Assembly (NCBI RefSeq): GCF_008710035.1
Contig: NZ_VYKI01000009.1
Coordinates: 81,111-145,110, forward strand
From: Stenotrophomonas cyclobalanopsidis
GTDB taxonomy: Bacteria > Pseudomonadota > Gammaproteobacteria > Xanthomonadales > Xanthomonadaceae
Reading direction: 5' to 3'
Length of the DNA: 64,000 bases
The notes beneath the pieces are model-generated. The model worked only from the letters and a program-made list of their open reading frames with translations, was not told the DNA's origin and did not search any database. The translations under genes and the position numbers were made by a program. Of this stretch, positions 34,412 through 46,375 are shown one piece after another. Numbering within the stretch: the first letter of the stretch is position 1; each line of letters opens with the position of its first letter.

Positions 34412-35061
34412 TTCTGTGCCTCCTTGCCGGGTTCAACCTGTTGCTCTGCGATCTCGGACTCATCCAGGTACCGGTAGGTCTTGACCGTACCAGACAGCTC
34501 CAGCGCGCCGGCGCGGATGCTGCCACCGGTCTTGTCGGCCGGCTTCAGGTTGATGTCGTGCATGGTCAGGATGACCACGCGCGGCAGCGAGGCCACGCCA
34601 CTGACGAACGCGCCGAACTGGTGGTAGCTGCCCACCATCTTCAGCTTGATCGGCTTCTCGGCGTAGAACTCCTTGATCTGTTCCTGTTCCGGCTCGAACA
34701 GCTGGTTGGTCAGGCCGCTGGACAGCGCGGTCTGCGAGATGTCGATGATCAGGTCCGGCATCTCGGTCTTGCTGGGCAGCTGCCGCAGCATCTGCTGCAG
34801 GACCTGTTCCATCTGTGCGAGCTGCTGCTTGAGCGGTTCAAGGTTCACCGCGCGTGCCTGCTCGGTGCTGAACTGTTCGCGCAGCGAGGCCTCCTGGCCT
34901 TCCAGGCTTTCCAGTTCCTCGCGCTTGCCGCTGATCAGCAGCATGTACGCCACGAACATGATGACCAGGGCGATCAGCGCGCAGAACACGATCTTCGCGT
35001 TCCGCGGCCAGTTGCCGATGTCGTTGAAGTCCAGGCTCTTGAGGTCGACTTTCCTGCTCAT
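34408..35061 (-). CDS. pilO: Type IV pilus alignment protein PilO
   Basis: A 217-residue bitopic inner-membrane protein: a short cytoplasmic start (MSRKVDLKSLDFNDIGNWPR), one helix (IVFCALIALVIMFVAYMLLI), a periplasmic coiled coil (ELESLEGQEASLREQFSTEQ) and a ferredoxin-like domain that dimerises with PilN. It overlaps both neighbours by four bases. Confidence 0.93.
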   Translation of the reverse strand: MSRKVDLKSLDFNDIGNWPRNAKIVFCALIALVIMFVAYMLLISGKREELESLEGQEASLREQFSTEQARAVNLEPLKQQLAQMEQVLQQMLRQLPSKTEMPDLIIDISQTALSSGLTNQLFEPEQEQIKEFYAEKPIKLKMVGSYHQFGAFVSGVASLPRVVILTMHDINLKPADKTGGSIRAGALELSGTVKTYRYLDESEIAEQQVEPGKEAQK

Positions 35062-35920
35062 GCGCGGTCCCCCTGCAGCGGGGCGTGGAAGGCCTGCGGC
35101 GGCTGCGCCAGGCGGCTGCCCTCAGGCTTGGGCGGGGATGCCGGCCGGGCGGCCGGCGCTGCCGGCGCGGGCTGGGCAGCCGGCGCGTTGGCCGGGGCTG
35201 CCGCGGGTGCCGGAGCCTGGCCAGCTGCGGGAGCAGCCGCATCCGGGCCTGCCGACAACGGCGCGACAGCGGGAGCCGCAGCTGCGGGCGTCGCCACCGA
35301 GCCATCGGCATTGAGGCCGGGGGTGGTGTTCTCGTCGCTCTGTGCCGGCAGCTTCACCGTCACCTTGAACAGGTACGGCAGGGCCTTGATGTCAGCCACC
35401 GGGCCACCGGCACGGATTTCCTTGTCCTTCTCCGGGTTGCTGGCTTCGATGATCGACAGCTCGGGATTGGTCATCCAGCCGGACACTTCCAGATTGCGCA
35501 TGTACGCCGAAACGCGAGCGTTGGACTGGGTGCGGCCTTCCAGGGTGAGCATGTCGCCATCCTGGGTCAGGGCGGTCAGCACCACGCCATCGGGAATGGT
35601 GCGGACCAGCGCATCGAACAGATGGACCATCTGCGAGCGCTTGGCCTGCAGTTGTTCGATGACGGCCTTGCGCGCCAGCAGGCGGCTCTTCTGTTCGTCG
35701 AGGCGCTTGATCTCCTCGTTCTGCTTCTTGACCTTGTCGATCTCGGTCTGCAGGTAGGCGTTGCGCTCCTGCTGGCCGCTGACCTGCATGTCGTAGTAGA
35801 ACCAGATCAGCAGGGACAGCAGCAGGCCACCGAGCGCGGCCATGCCCAGCATGACGCCGAACTCGCGCTGGCGCTGCTTGCGCCGTTCGGCGCGCCAGGG
35901 CAATAGATTGATGCGTGCCA

Positions 35921-35921
<1 letters not shown>
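35058..35921 (-). CDS. pilN: Type IV pilus assembly protein PilN with a long Ala/Pro tail
   Basis: A 287-residue protein. The N-terminal MARINLLPWRAERRKQRQRE is the short cytoplasmic motif that docks into PilM. One helix (MLGMAALGGLLLSLLIWFYY) and a periplasmic coiled coil plus ferredoxin-like domain follow. After about residue 205 there is an extra tail of some 80 residues made almost only of Ala, Pro, Gly and Gln. Typical PilN is near 200 residues, so the tail is an addition. The start at 35921 overlaps the pilM stop by one base (TGATG). Confidence 0.92.
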
Positions 35922-39619
<3,698 letters not shown>

Positions 39620-39643
39620 GACCGGTATGGCTGCCGGTACGGG

Positions 39644-39784
39644 TGGGTGCCAACCGTTGGTTGGCACTGCTCGCGCATCCGCCGGGCATGGCCCGGCGCT
39701 ACCGGGGGCCGGCGTTGGTTGGCGCTCGCGCATCCGCCGGGCATGGCCCGGCGCTACCGGTAGATGCCAACCTTGGTTGGCGCT
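39644..39784. repeat. REP cluster with a tandem 55-bp unit
   Basis: Four or five palindromes of two types alternate: GCCAACC-GTTGGTTGGC-like and GCCGGGC-ATG-GCCCGGC ending in CTAC. A 35-bp stretch beginning TCGCGCATCCGCC occurs identically at 39671 and 39726, giving a 55-bp period. It fills most of the 240-bp gap between mrcA and the next gene. Confidence 0.8.
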
Positions 39785-39858
39785 CCGGGAGCCGCGCCCC
39801 CACGCAGAGGTCACATCACTGCGCTAACCTGTCCCCAGGTCGCATCAGGAGTCTTTGC

Positions 39859-40521
39859 ATGCATCGGGCACGTCAGCATGCTGCCAGCCAGACCCGCGAG
39901 CGGCGCCACCGCCTCGCCCACGAAGCCGCCCGCCTCATGGCCGAAGGCGGCATCCGCGACTACCACCAGGCCAAGTTGAAGGCCGCCAGCCGCCTCGGCA
40001 TCCACGACGATGCCTCCCTGCCCCGCAATTCCGAGATCGAAGACGCCCTGCGCGAACACCAGCGGCTGTTTGCCGGCCCCCAGCATGGCAACGAACTGCA
40101 GCGGCGCCGCGAAGCGGCCATAAACGCCCTGGAGTTCCTGCATGGCTTCGCCCCGCGCCTGGTCGGGCCGGTGCTGGAGGGCACCGCCGATGCCAACAGC
40201 CCCGTGCAGCTGCACCTGCACAGCGACGACGCCGAGGCCGTGCACCGCTTCCTGGACGAACACCGCATCCCCGCCGAATCGCGCGTGCGGCGGCTGCGCC
40301 TGGACCGCGAACGCAGCCTGGATGTCCCGGTGTGGGTATTCAGTGCGGAGGAACTGACCTTTGATCTGGCCGTGCTGCCCTACGACGCCATGCGCCAGGC
40401 ACCGCTGTCGCCGGTGGATGAAAAGCCGATGCGGCGGGCGTCGATCGCGCAGCTGCGGCAGCTGCTGGCGGACGCGGAGATCACCACCTACGTCGGCAGC
40501 TCAAGCGTGCCGCCCCTGTAG
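39859..40521 (+). CDS. Conserved hypothetical protein, possibly nucleotidyltransferase-associated
   Basis: A 220-residue soluble protein. The N-terminal third is helical and very basic (HRARQHAASQTRERRHRLAH, then AARLMAEGGIRDYHQAKLKAA). The C-terminal part is an alpha/beta domain (SPVQLHLHSDDAEAVHRFLD; FDLAVLPYDAMRQAPLSP). I do not recognise a catalytic motif. The PYD-type stretch recalls uncharacterised proteins annotated near nucleotidyltransferases, but the link is weak. The stop codon TAG is the GTAG end of a REP, and the gene is convergent with the asparagine-synthetase-like gene. Confidence 0.72.
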   Translation: MHRARQHAASQTRERRHRLAHEAARLMAEGGIRDYHQAKLKAASRLGIHDDASLPRNSEIEDALREHQRLFAGPQHGNELQRRREAAINALEFLHGFAPRLVGPVLEGTADANSPVQLHLHSDDAEAVHRFLDEHRIPAESRVRRLRLDRERSLDVPVWVFSAEELTFDLAVLPYDAMRQAPLSPVDEKPMRRASIAQLRQLLADAEITTYVGSSSVPPL

Positions 40522-40576
40522 AGCCGAGCCCATGCTCGGCTGTATTCCGCGCAGCCGAGCATGGGCTCGGCTCTAC
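40518..40576. repeat. REP inverted pair supplying the stops of two convergent genes
   Basis: GTAGAGCCGAGCCCATGCTC begins at 40518 and the mirrored copy ends GCTCGGCTCTAC at 40576. TAG at 40519-40521 ends the plus-strand gene, and TAG on the minus strand at 40573-40575 ends the asparagine-synthetase-like gene. Confidence 0.85.
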
Positions 40577-42429
40577 AGGGCGCGCACCGGGCTGAGCACG
40601 TGCCGCTGGTACCAGGCCTGGAACATCAGCACGGTCCACAACAGCGGGTGCCAGCGCCGCTCGCCGGCCAGGAACTGCCGCCACATCCGCTGGATCACCG
40701 CCTCGTCAAACAGGCCGTGAACCTGCAGCGCTGCGCTTGACAGCAATGAATCGGCCCAAGGCCGCAGTGGACCGCGCAACCAGGTCGCCAGCGGCGGCCC
40801 AAACCCCCGCTTGGGGCGGTTCACGAGTGCTTCCGGCAGATAGCGACGCAGCACCTGCCGCGGCAGCCATTTGTGTTGCCCATCGCGGTATTTCATGTGC
40901 GCAGGCAACTGCCAGGACAACGCCATGATCTCCGGATCCAGCAGCGGTGACTGCACCTGCACTCCTGCGTGCAGCGCCGCACGATGGGTCTTGGTGAGAA
41001 TGCCTTCGGCCAGTTCCATCGACACTTCAAGCTGCTGCAGCTGCAACGCGTCATCGGCATGCAGCGGCACGCCGTGCGGGTCGTCATACAAGGTGCGCAA
41101 CGTCCGCGCGCCCTTCACCAGCTGGCAGGGCTGCCGCCAGCGCACCGTGCGCAGATGGAAGTGATGGCGGATATCGGCGCTGGCCACGTTCGCCATCAGC
41201 GCAGGCCACCCGCCCAGTCGTGGACGTTCACCGAACCGCGTTGCGCAGCTGCGGGCAAGGCGGCGCAGCGGTGACGGCAGCAGGCGGGCCAGCCGCGCAT
41301 TGCGCAGCGCTTTGGCGTGGGCCGCATGGCCAAGCCATAGTTCATCCCCGCCATCGCCAGCCAGGGCCAAGCCCTGGCGATGGCCCATCCACTGGCTGGC
41401 CAGCAGCGTCGGCAACTGGGAGGCATCGGCGAACGGCTCACACCAAGCCTCGGCAACCTCCGGCAGCAGCTCACGTGCCGAGTTCCCGCACAGCAGCACC
41501 TCATGGTGGTGCACACCCAGCGCCTTGCCGACTGCCGCCGCCCACGGCCGCTCATCATGGTCCTCATGGCGGAAACCCACGCACAGCGTGTCGACGGGCG
41601 TTGCACTATGTGCCTGCAGCGCTGTCGCCACCAAAGACGAGTCGACGCCCCCCGACAGGAAACACGCGCGTGCGCCTGCGGCGTGCGCATCGCCCACCGC
41701 ACGGTGCAGCAATGCATCCAGCCGCTGCACCGCGATGCGATCATCGGCTGCAGTGTCCAGCGGTGCGCCACCTGCAGTGGCCTCCGCCAGCGAAAGAATG
41801 CGCTGGTCAATGCCGGGGTGATGCATGCGTGGGCCGTTGACCAGCATGCGTGCATCCATCTTCAGCACCGCACCGGCACGCAGCTTGAACAGGCCGTTGA
41901 ACATGCAGTGCGGCGCAGGCACATAGCCACGCTGCAGATACAGGGCCAGCACATCGCGGTTGATCGTGGGCTCGCAGCGCGGGTCGGCACGCAGCATGCG
42001 CAGTGCAGAAGCGAAGACGAAATCGCCCTGCAGCCAACCGTAGTAGAGCGGGTGCTGGCCGGCCACATCACGCACCAGCCACAGCTCCAGCGACTGCAGA
42101 TCCAGCACAGCCAGCGCATACGCACCTCGCAGCTGCGGAAGCACCGCAGCAATACCCTGCCCGGTGATCAGTGCGGCCAGCTCCTGGCCACAGGGTGTCA
42201 TCAGCAAGCCGTCGATGGCCACCACGTAGCGGCCGCATGCCGACACCTGCACCGGCTTGCCGGGCGACAAGCCTTTGCGGCCACGGGCCAGAGCGATGGT
42301 GCTCAGCGGATCCTGCCAGCACGAGGCTTCTCCGGCGGCATCCGGCAGCGTGGCCAGCATCCCCATGGCCCGTCGCTTGGGCGAAAGCGCCCGCATGTAA
42401 GGGGTCCAGACCCCTGCAATACCATTCAT
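40573..42429 (-). CDS. Asparagine synthetase-like amide-forming enzyme lacking the glutaminase cysteine
   Basis: A 618-residue two-domain protein of the AsnB family. The C-terminal synthetase domain is intact: PP-loop FLSGGVDSSLVA (residues 257-268), LAGDGGDELWLG, and the late KWLPRQVLRRYLPEALVNRPKRGFG. The N-terminal domain is degenerate. The first residues are MNGIAGVW where active enzymes have MCGIAG, so Cys is replaced by Asn. The usual NGEIYN segment reads DGLLMTP, losing the glutamine-binding Asn and Glu. It should activate a carboxylate with ATP and use ammonia or an internal amine, as beta-lactam synthetases and lasso-peptide cyclases do. It lies 74 bp downstream of the barrel protein gene on the same strand. 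Confidence 0.85.
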   Translation of the reverse strand: MNGIAGVWTPYMRALSPKRRAMGMLATLPDAAGEASCWQDPLSTIALARGRKGLSPGKPVQVSACGRYVVAIDGLLMTPCGQELAALITGQGIAAVLPQLRGAYALAVLDLQSLELWLVRDVAGQHPLYYGWLQGDFVFASALRMLRADPRCEPTINRDVLALYLQRGYVPAPHCMFNGLFKLRAGAVLKMDARMLVNGPRMHHPGIDQRILSLAEATAGGAPLDTAADDRIAVQRLDALLHRAVGDAHAAGARACFLSGGVDSSLVATALQAHSATPVDTLCVGFRHEDHDERPWAAAVGKALGVHHHEVLLCGNSARELLPEVAEAWCEPFADASQLPTLLASQWMGHRQGLALAGDGGDELWLGHAAHAKALRNARLARLLPSPLRRLARSCATRFGERPRLGGWPALMANVASADIRHHFHLRTVRWRQPCQLVKGARTLRTLYDDPHGVPLHADDALQLQQLEVSMELAEGILTKTHRAALHAGVQVQSPLLDPEIMALSWQLPAHMKYRDGQHKWLPRQVLRRYLPEALVNRPKRGFGPPLATWLRGPLRPWADSLLSSAALQVHGLFDEAVIQRMWRQFLAGERRWHPLLWTVLMFQAWYQRHVLSPVRAL

Positions 42430-42503
42430 TCGCACGCGTCCGTGGCAGTGCACCCGCCAGGGCGGGCGGTGGGAGAGAGACACCACCCGCCCCGGCTCAG
42501 GCA

Positions 42504-43130
42504 TCAGAAGTTGTAGCCGTAGGAAACGGTCAGCTGCGAATTGTTCAGGCGGTTGCCACCTGCAGCCTTGGCCACCTCGCTGCCTTTACGGGAACGCAGG
42601 ACGTCGTATTCGATGCGCATGAAGCTCTTTTCAGAGAGATAGAAGTTCGCGCCCACGCCATACTGCGTCGCCAAGCCACGTGCCTTCACCTTGCCCAGAT
42701 CACCACCAGGCGCGTACTTGGTCTGCATCTGGCCGGCACCCACGCGACCGAACAGCTCCACACTGTCGCCCACCGGGATGATGCCCAGCGCCGATACCGT
42801 CAATGCGCGGCTGCTGACATCGGCACGCTGGAGGGTGCCCTGCTTCTTGGAGGATTTCTTTTTGCCCTTGGCCGTGCCGCTGAAATCCGACTCGATGGCC
42901 AGATACTCGTTGATGCGATAACCGGCACCCACGTTGTAGGCCAGCTTGGAGCTGCCCACGTCCTTCGACTTCTTGTCTGCAGCGGACTGCTTGCCGTGTG
43001 CGGTGACCTTGCCCTTACCCAGGCCCACCACACCGTAGGCGCCAACGCGATCACCGGCATCGGCGAACGCAGCAGCGGGGCTGGCAACCAGGGCCAGGGC
43101 GACGATCAGGGGGGACAGCTTCTTGCTCAT
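42504..43130 (-). CDS. Outer-membrane beta-barrel protein (OmpX/opacity-like) with Lys-rich loops
   Basis: A 208-residue protein with a signal peptide (MSKKLSPLIVALALVASPAAAFA) and an 8-strand barrel pattern (VGAYGVVGLGKGKV; LAYNVGAGYRINEYLAIESDF; LFGRVGAGQMQTKY; QYGVGANFYLSEKSFMRIEY). It ends SQLTVSYGYNF with the terminal Phe used for barrel assembly. Two predicted outer loops are crowded with lysine (KQSAADKKSKD; KGKKKSSKKQG). It is divergent from the response regulator gene and leads the asparagine-synthetase-like gene, so it may be controlled by that two-component system. Confidence 0.83.
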   Translation of the reverse strand: MSKKLSPLIVALALVASPAAAFADAGDRVGAYGVVGLGKGKVTAHGKQSAADKKSKDVGSSKLAYNVGAGYRINEYLAIESDFSGTAKGKKKSSKKQGTLQRADVSSRALTVSALGIIPVGDSVELFGRVGAGQMQTKYAPGGDLGKVKARGLATQYGVGANFYLSEKSFMRIEYDVLRSRKGSEVAKAAGGNRLNNSQLTVSYGYNF

Positions 43131-43363
43131 GTGGGACTCCACGTTGTTGGAGCCCCTAGCTTGCGGATGCCAGCCCGCCTGTGCCTCAGTGCGTCTGTGG
43201 CACCCATGTCACGGCAGACAGGCCCATCCTGACGTTCTGTAACACCCCGCCACGCCAGCTGAACGCAGCCCCTGCATTGCAACGCCATGTCGCATTTGGC
43301 AGTGACGTGAATGGCAATGCACTGCCTACCATCGACCGCGTTCTGCAACTATTCCTAACGCGC

Positions 43364-44056
43364 ATGCATCGGCTCCTGCTTGTTGAAGATGATGACCGCC
43401 TTGCCGGTCTGATCACCCGCTACCTCCAGCGCCACGCCTTCCACGTCACCCGGGTTGCCACCGGGCAAGACGCCATCCAGCACGTGGCCAGCGAGACCCC
43501 GCAGATCATTCTGCTCGACCTGGGTCTGCCGGACATGGATGGCCTGGATACCTGCCGGGCGTTACGGCGTGCGTACGCCGGCCTGCTGTGTATCTTCAGT
43601 GCGCGCGCCGATGACATCCATCAAGTGGTGGGACTGGAGCTGGGCGCGGATGATTACTTCACCAAGCCCATCGAGCCGGCCGTGCTGGTCGCGCGCCTTC
43701 GCGCCCACCTGCGGCGCACGCACGTTGGCGGGGAGGCCGACCATGCGCCGCTTGTCTTCGGCCAGCTGAGCATCGATCCCGGCAGCCGCACCGTGCAGCT
43801 GGACAACGCGCCGGTCGCGCTGACCACGGCCGAGTTCGATCTGCTGCTGATCCTGGCGCGCAACGCTGGCCGTATCCTGCACCGCGATGCGCTGTTCCAA
43901 GGCCTGCGCGGCATCGGCTTTGACGGCATGGACCGGTCCATCGACGCGCGCGTATCGCGGCTGCGCCGCAAGCTGGGCGATCTCGATACCGAGCCGTTGC
44001 GGATCCGCACCGTGCGCGGGCGGGGCTACCTGTTCAACGCAAGCGGCTGGCAGTGA
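43364..44056 (+). CDS. OmpR-family response regulator (RstA-like)
   Basis: A 230-residue two-domain regulator. The receiver shows the acidic pair VEDDDR, phosphoacceptor Asp52 in IILLDLGLPDMDG, Ser79 and Lys101 in DDYFTKPIE. The C-terminal winged helix has ALTTAEFDLLLILARNAGRI, the recognition region MDRSIDARVSRLRRKLGD, and the wing IRTVRGRGYLF. The start at 43364 (MHRLLLVEDD) matches the family. It is followed at once by its kinase gene and lies head-to-head with the barrel protein gene 233 bp away. Confidence 0.93.
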   Translation: MHRLLLVEDDDRLAGLITRYLQRHAFHVTRVATGQDAIQHVASETPQIILLDLGLPDMDGLDTCRALRRAYAGLLCIFSARADDIHQVVGLELGADDYFTKPIEPAVLVARLRAHLRRTHVGGEADHAPLVFGQLSIDPGSRTVQLDNAPVALTTAEFDLLLILARNAGRILHRDALFQGLRGIGFDGMDRSIDARVSRLRRKLGDLDTEPLRIRTVRGRGYLFNASGWQ

Positions 44057-44067
44057 GGTCACGGCGC

Positions 44068-45384
44068 ATGAAGGGGCCACTGCCCCTCTATGTCCGCTAC
44101 TGCGTGACCTTCATCGTGGCGCAGCTGCTGTTGCTGACCGCCGGCACACTGGCGTGGGAACGGCTGCTCGACCCGACGCCGGTATCCACCCTGCACTACC
44201 GCGTACAGGGCAGCCACGCGCTGCTGGCCGATCGCCTGCTGCAGGTACCCGACGCGCAGCGGGCCGAGGCCCTGGCGGGGCTGCAGACATTGTTTGCGTA
44301 TCCCCTGCAGCTGCAGCAGCTGGATGAAGTCGTTGGGCAGCTGCCTGCTGCTGACGCGGACAAGCTGCGGAATGGTCAGATCGTGGTGTCCGCCGACGGT
44401 GCCTACAGCCACCAACGGCTCGCAGGAACGAACTCCGTGCTGACGCTGGGGGACTTCAGCAACGTGCCGGAGGACGACGACGATGAGCAGAACCTGCTGG
44501 AGGACGGGCTCTACTGGCTGAGCCTGCTGACCACCGTAGCTGCCGCCGTCGCGCTCCCGCTGTACTTTCTCATCCACCGCTTCTGGCATGACGTCAAAGT
44601 TCTGCACGACACCGTGCATCACCTGCAGGCCAATGCCTTCAGCCACCCCGTCCCGCCACTGCGCACGCGCCTGCTGCGGCCGTTGGGTCATGCCCTGGAT
44701 GATCTTTCCCAGCAGCTACAGGTGCTGCTGGATGGGCAGCGCCTGCTGGGCCAGGCCATGGCGCACGAACTGCGCACGCCGCTGGCGCGCATGCGGTTCA
44801 CGGTGGGGCTGATGGAGGAACAGCAGACGCTGCCGGGCGATGAGGGCACCCTGCTGCACGACCTGCAGACCGACCTGCAGCTGCTGCAGGAACTGACCTC
44901 CGCCAGCGTGGAGTATCTGCGCTTCGGGCGCATGCCTCTGGTGGAACGCCGCCCGGTGAACGTACAGACGCTGCTGCAGGATGCGGCAGCGGCCATCTGC
45001 CGATCGCCCGGCCCGGTAGTAACCCGCCAGTGCTGCCCGCAGCTGACGGTACATGCCAACGAAGCGGCGCTGGAACTGGCTGTGCGCAATCTGCTGGCCA
45101 ATGCGGTGCGCCATGCCCGGTCGGCAGTGCGGATGCGCGCGGATGTGCACCAGGGAGGCCTGCGCCTGCGGGTGGAAGACGACGGACCGGGTATTCCCCC
45201 CGCTCATCGCCAACAGGTCTTTGCGCCCTACGTGCGCCTGGGCCAGTCCACCGAAGGCTTCGGGTTGGGGCTGGCGATGGTCAAGGCCATTACCCAGCGC
45301 CATGGGGGACATGTGGAGATCGGCGACAGCCCGCTGGGCGGCGCAGCCGTGATCCTGTGGCTGCCCGAGGCAACCCCGTGGTAG
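44068..45384 (+). CDS. Sensor histidine kinase (RstB-like)
   Basis: A 438-residue inner-membrane kinase: helix 1 at residues 10-30, a periplasmic sensor of about 120 residues with an acidic stretch (PEDDDDEQNLLEDG), helix 2 (LSLLTTVAAAVALPLYFLI) and HAMP. The dimerisation domain has His233 in MAHELRTPLARMRF, and the ATPase domain has RNLLANAVRHA, DDGPGIP and GFGLGLAMVKAI. GAGG 9 bases upstream supports the ATG at 44068. A GTG at 44053 that overlaps the regulator stop is an alternative start. The TAG stop is the GTAG of a REP. Confidence 0.9.
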   Translation: MKGPLPLYVRYCVTFIVAQLLLLTAGTLAWERLLDPTPVSTLHYRVQGSHALLADRLLQVPDAQRAEALAGLQTLFAYPLQLQQLDEVVGQLPAADADKLRNGQIVVSADGAYSHQRLAGTNSVLTLGDFSNVPEDDDDEQNLLEDGLYWLSLLTTVAAAVALPLYFLIHRFWHDVKVLHDTVHHLQANAFSHPVPPLRTRLLRPLGHALDDLSQQLQVLLDGQRLLGQAMAHELRTPLARMRFTVGLMEEQQTLPGDEGTLLHDLQTDLQLLQELTSASVEYLRFGRMPLVERRPVNVQTLLQDAAAAICRSPGPVVTRQCCPQLTVHANEAALELAVRNLLANAVRHARSAVRMRADVHQGGLRLRVEDDGPGIPPAHRQQVFAPYVRLGQSTEGFGLGLAMVKAITQRHGGHVEIGDSPLGGAAVILWLPEATPW

Positions 45385-45442
45385 AGCCGAGCCCACGCTC
45401 GGCTGCGCCATGGCCCGGAGCCGAGCATGGGCTCGGCTCTAC
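45381..45442. repeat. REP inverted pair, copy 1
   Basis: A 62-bp element: GTAGAGCCGAGCCCACGCTC, a CCATGG centre, and the mirrored arm ending GGCTCGGCTCTAC. It is identical over its full length to the element at 45549-45610. Its TAG at 45382-45384 is the kinase gene's stop. Confidence 0.88.
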
Positions 45443-45543
45443 TCTGCTGCCGCTCCAGATCCCCGCCCAGCTTGGGTACGGGGCCATCGCGCATCCCCAG
45501 CACCGGCCGCAGCGCCGCTTCCAGCGCCGCCGTCCGCTCATGC
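45442..45543 (-). pseudogene. Duplicated fragment of the downstream membrane-protein gene
   Basis: 102 bp that match 45782-45883 without gaps and with about four differences. The source is an internal part of the inner-membrane protein gene (about residues 156-189, including ALRPVLGMRDGPVPKLGG). The fragment lies between two identical 62-bp REP pairs and has no start, so it is not a gene. Confidence 0.88.
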
Positions 45544-45548
45544 CCATT

Positions 45549-45610
45549 GTAGAGCCGAGCCCACGCTCGGCTGCGCCATGGCCCGGAGCCGAGCATGGGC
45601 TCGGCTCTAC
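45549..45610. repeat. REP inverted pair, copy 2
   Basis: Identical to copy 1 at 45381-45442; together they bracket the duplicated gene fragment with a period of 168 bp. Confidence 0.88.
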
Positions 45611-45618
45611 ATGCACGC

Positions 45619-46347
45619 TCAGAACATGTACGTCGGGTCCACCGGTCTGTCCAGCAACCGCGACAACCACGGCATCGGCGCACGCCGGGGATACTCGGTC
45701 ATCATCTTTTCGTGCATCACCTGCACGTCATTCATGGCCATGCCATAGGTCGATACATCATGGAAATTCTCCGACCATGCGCTCTGCAGCCGCTCCAGAT
45801 CCCCGCCCAGCTTGGGTACGGGGCCATCGCGCATCCCCAGCACTGGCCGCAGCGCCGCTTCCAGCGTCGCCGTGCGCTCATGCGCCCGGCGCAGGCGTGC
45901 GACATTCTCACCCACATGCCAGCACAGATAGGGTTTGCACACCCCCGACACCTTGATGTAGTCGGCCACGTCGGCCAGCATGTGCGCCTGCAGCTGCCGG
46001 GATTCCTGGGTGAGATAGACCTCGCGCACGCGGATCGACCGCCGCGCGGCGGCACGCACCTGCGCTGCCGTGGTGTACGGCGTACCCCGCGTACCGCCGC
46101 CATCCATGGCCACGGCAATGTTGTGCGCCACCTGCTCGGCCATCATCCGCACCTGCACCCTGGCGGTCTCCGGATGCACGCGCGGTACCGGCGGATCGCT
46201 GAGCTTCCAGATGATCCAGCCCGAATACAACACGCCCAGAAGCAGCACCGCGTTGATACACGCGCGTCCGCTGATCCCGCGGGTCACATAGTTGTACCGC
46301 GCACGCCACACGTAGAAGCGCCGGTAGGTCATGAACCGGCTGAACAT
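45619..46347 (-). CDS. Unrecognised inner-membrane protein downstream of the trimeric adhesin
   Basis: A 242-residue protein. A basic N-terminus rich in Arg and Tyr (MTYRRFYVWRARYNYVTRG) precedes one transmembrane helix (INAVLLLGVLYSGWIIWKL, about residues 33-51). The remainder, presumably periplasmic, is mainly helical with two close cysteines (SGVCKPYLCWHV). GGAGG 8 bases before the ATG at 46347 supports this start; an upstream ATG would add five residues. It follows the adhesin gene by 78 bp on the same strand and may help assemble or anchor it. No family was recognised. Confidence 0.72.
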   Translation of the reverse strand: MFSRFMTYRRFYVWRARYNYVTRGISGRACINAVLLLGVLYSGWIIWKLSDPPVPRVHPETARVQVRMMAEQVAHNIAVAMDGGGTRGTPYTTAAQVRAAARRSIRVREVYLTQESRQLQAHMLADVADYIKVSGVCKPYLCWHVGENVARLRRAHERTATLEAALRPVLGMRDGPVPKLGGDLERLQSAWSENFHDVSTYGMAMNDVQVMHEKMMTEYPRRAPMPWLSRLLDRPVDPTYMF

Positions 46348-46375
46348 GCTGTACACCTCCATCTCCCGTTGAAGT

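Noticed and set aside
31799..34477. An 892-codon plus-strand frame
   Set aside because: Antisense to pilQ and pilP; no motifs, and composition is typical of a shadow frame.
40573..43130. A lasso-peptide biosynthetic cluster
   Set aside because: The cyclase-like enzyme fits, but no precursor peptide, leader protease or RRE protein was seen nearby. The adjacent gene is an outer-membrane barrel.
45228..45683. A short minus-strand gene containing the RPVLGMRDGPVPKLGG stretch
   Set aside because: It is a duplicated internal fragment set between REP pairs, translating REP sequence on both sides.
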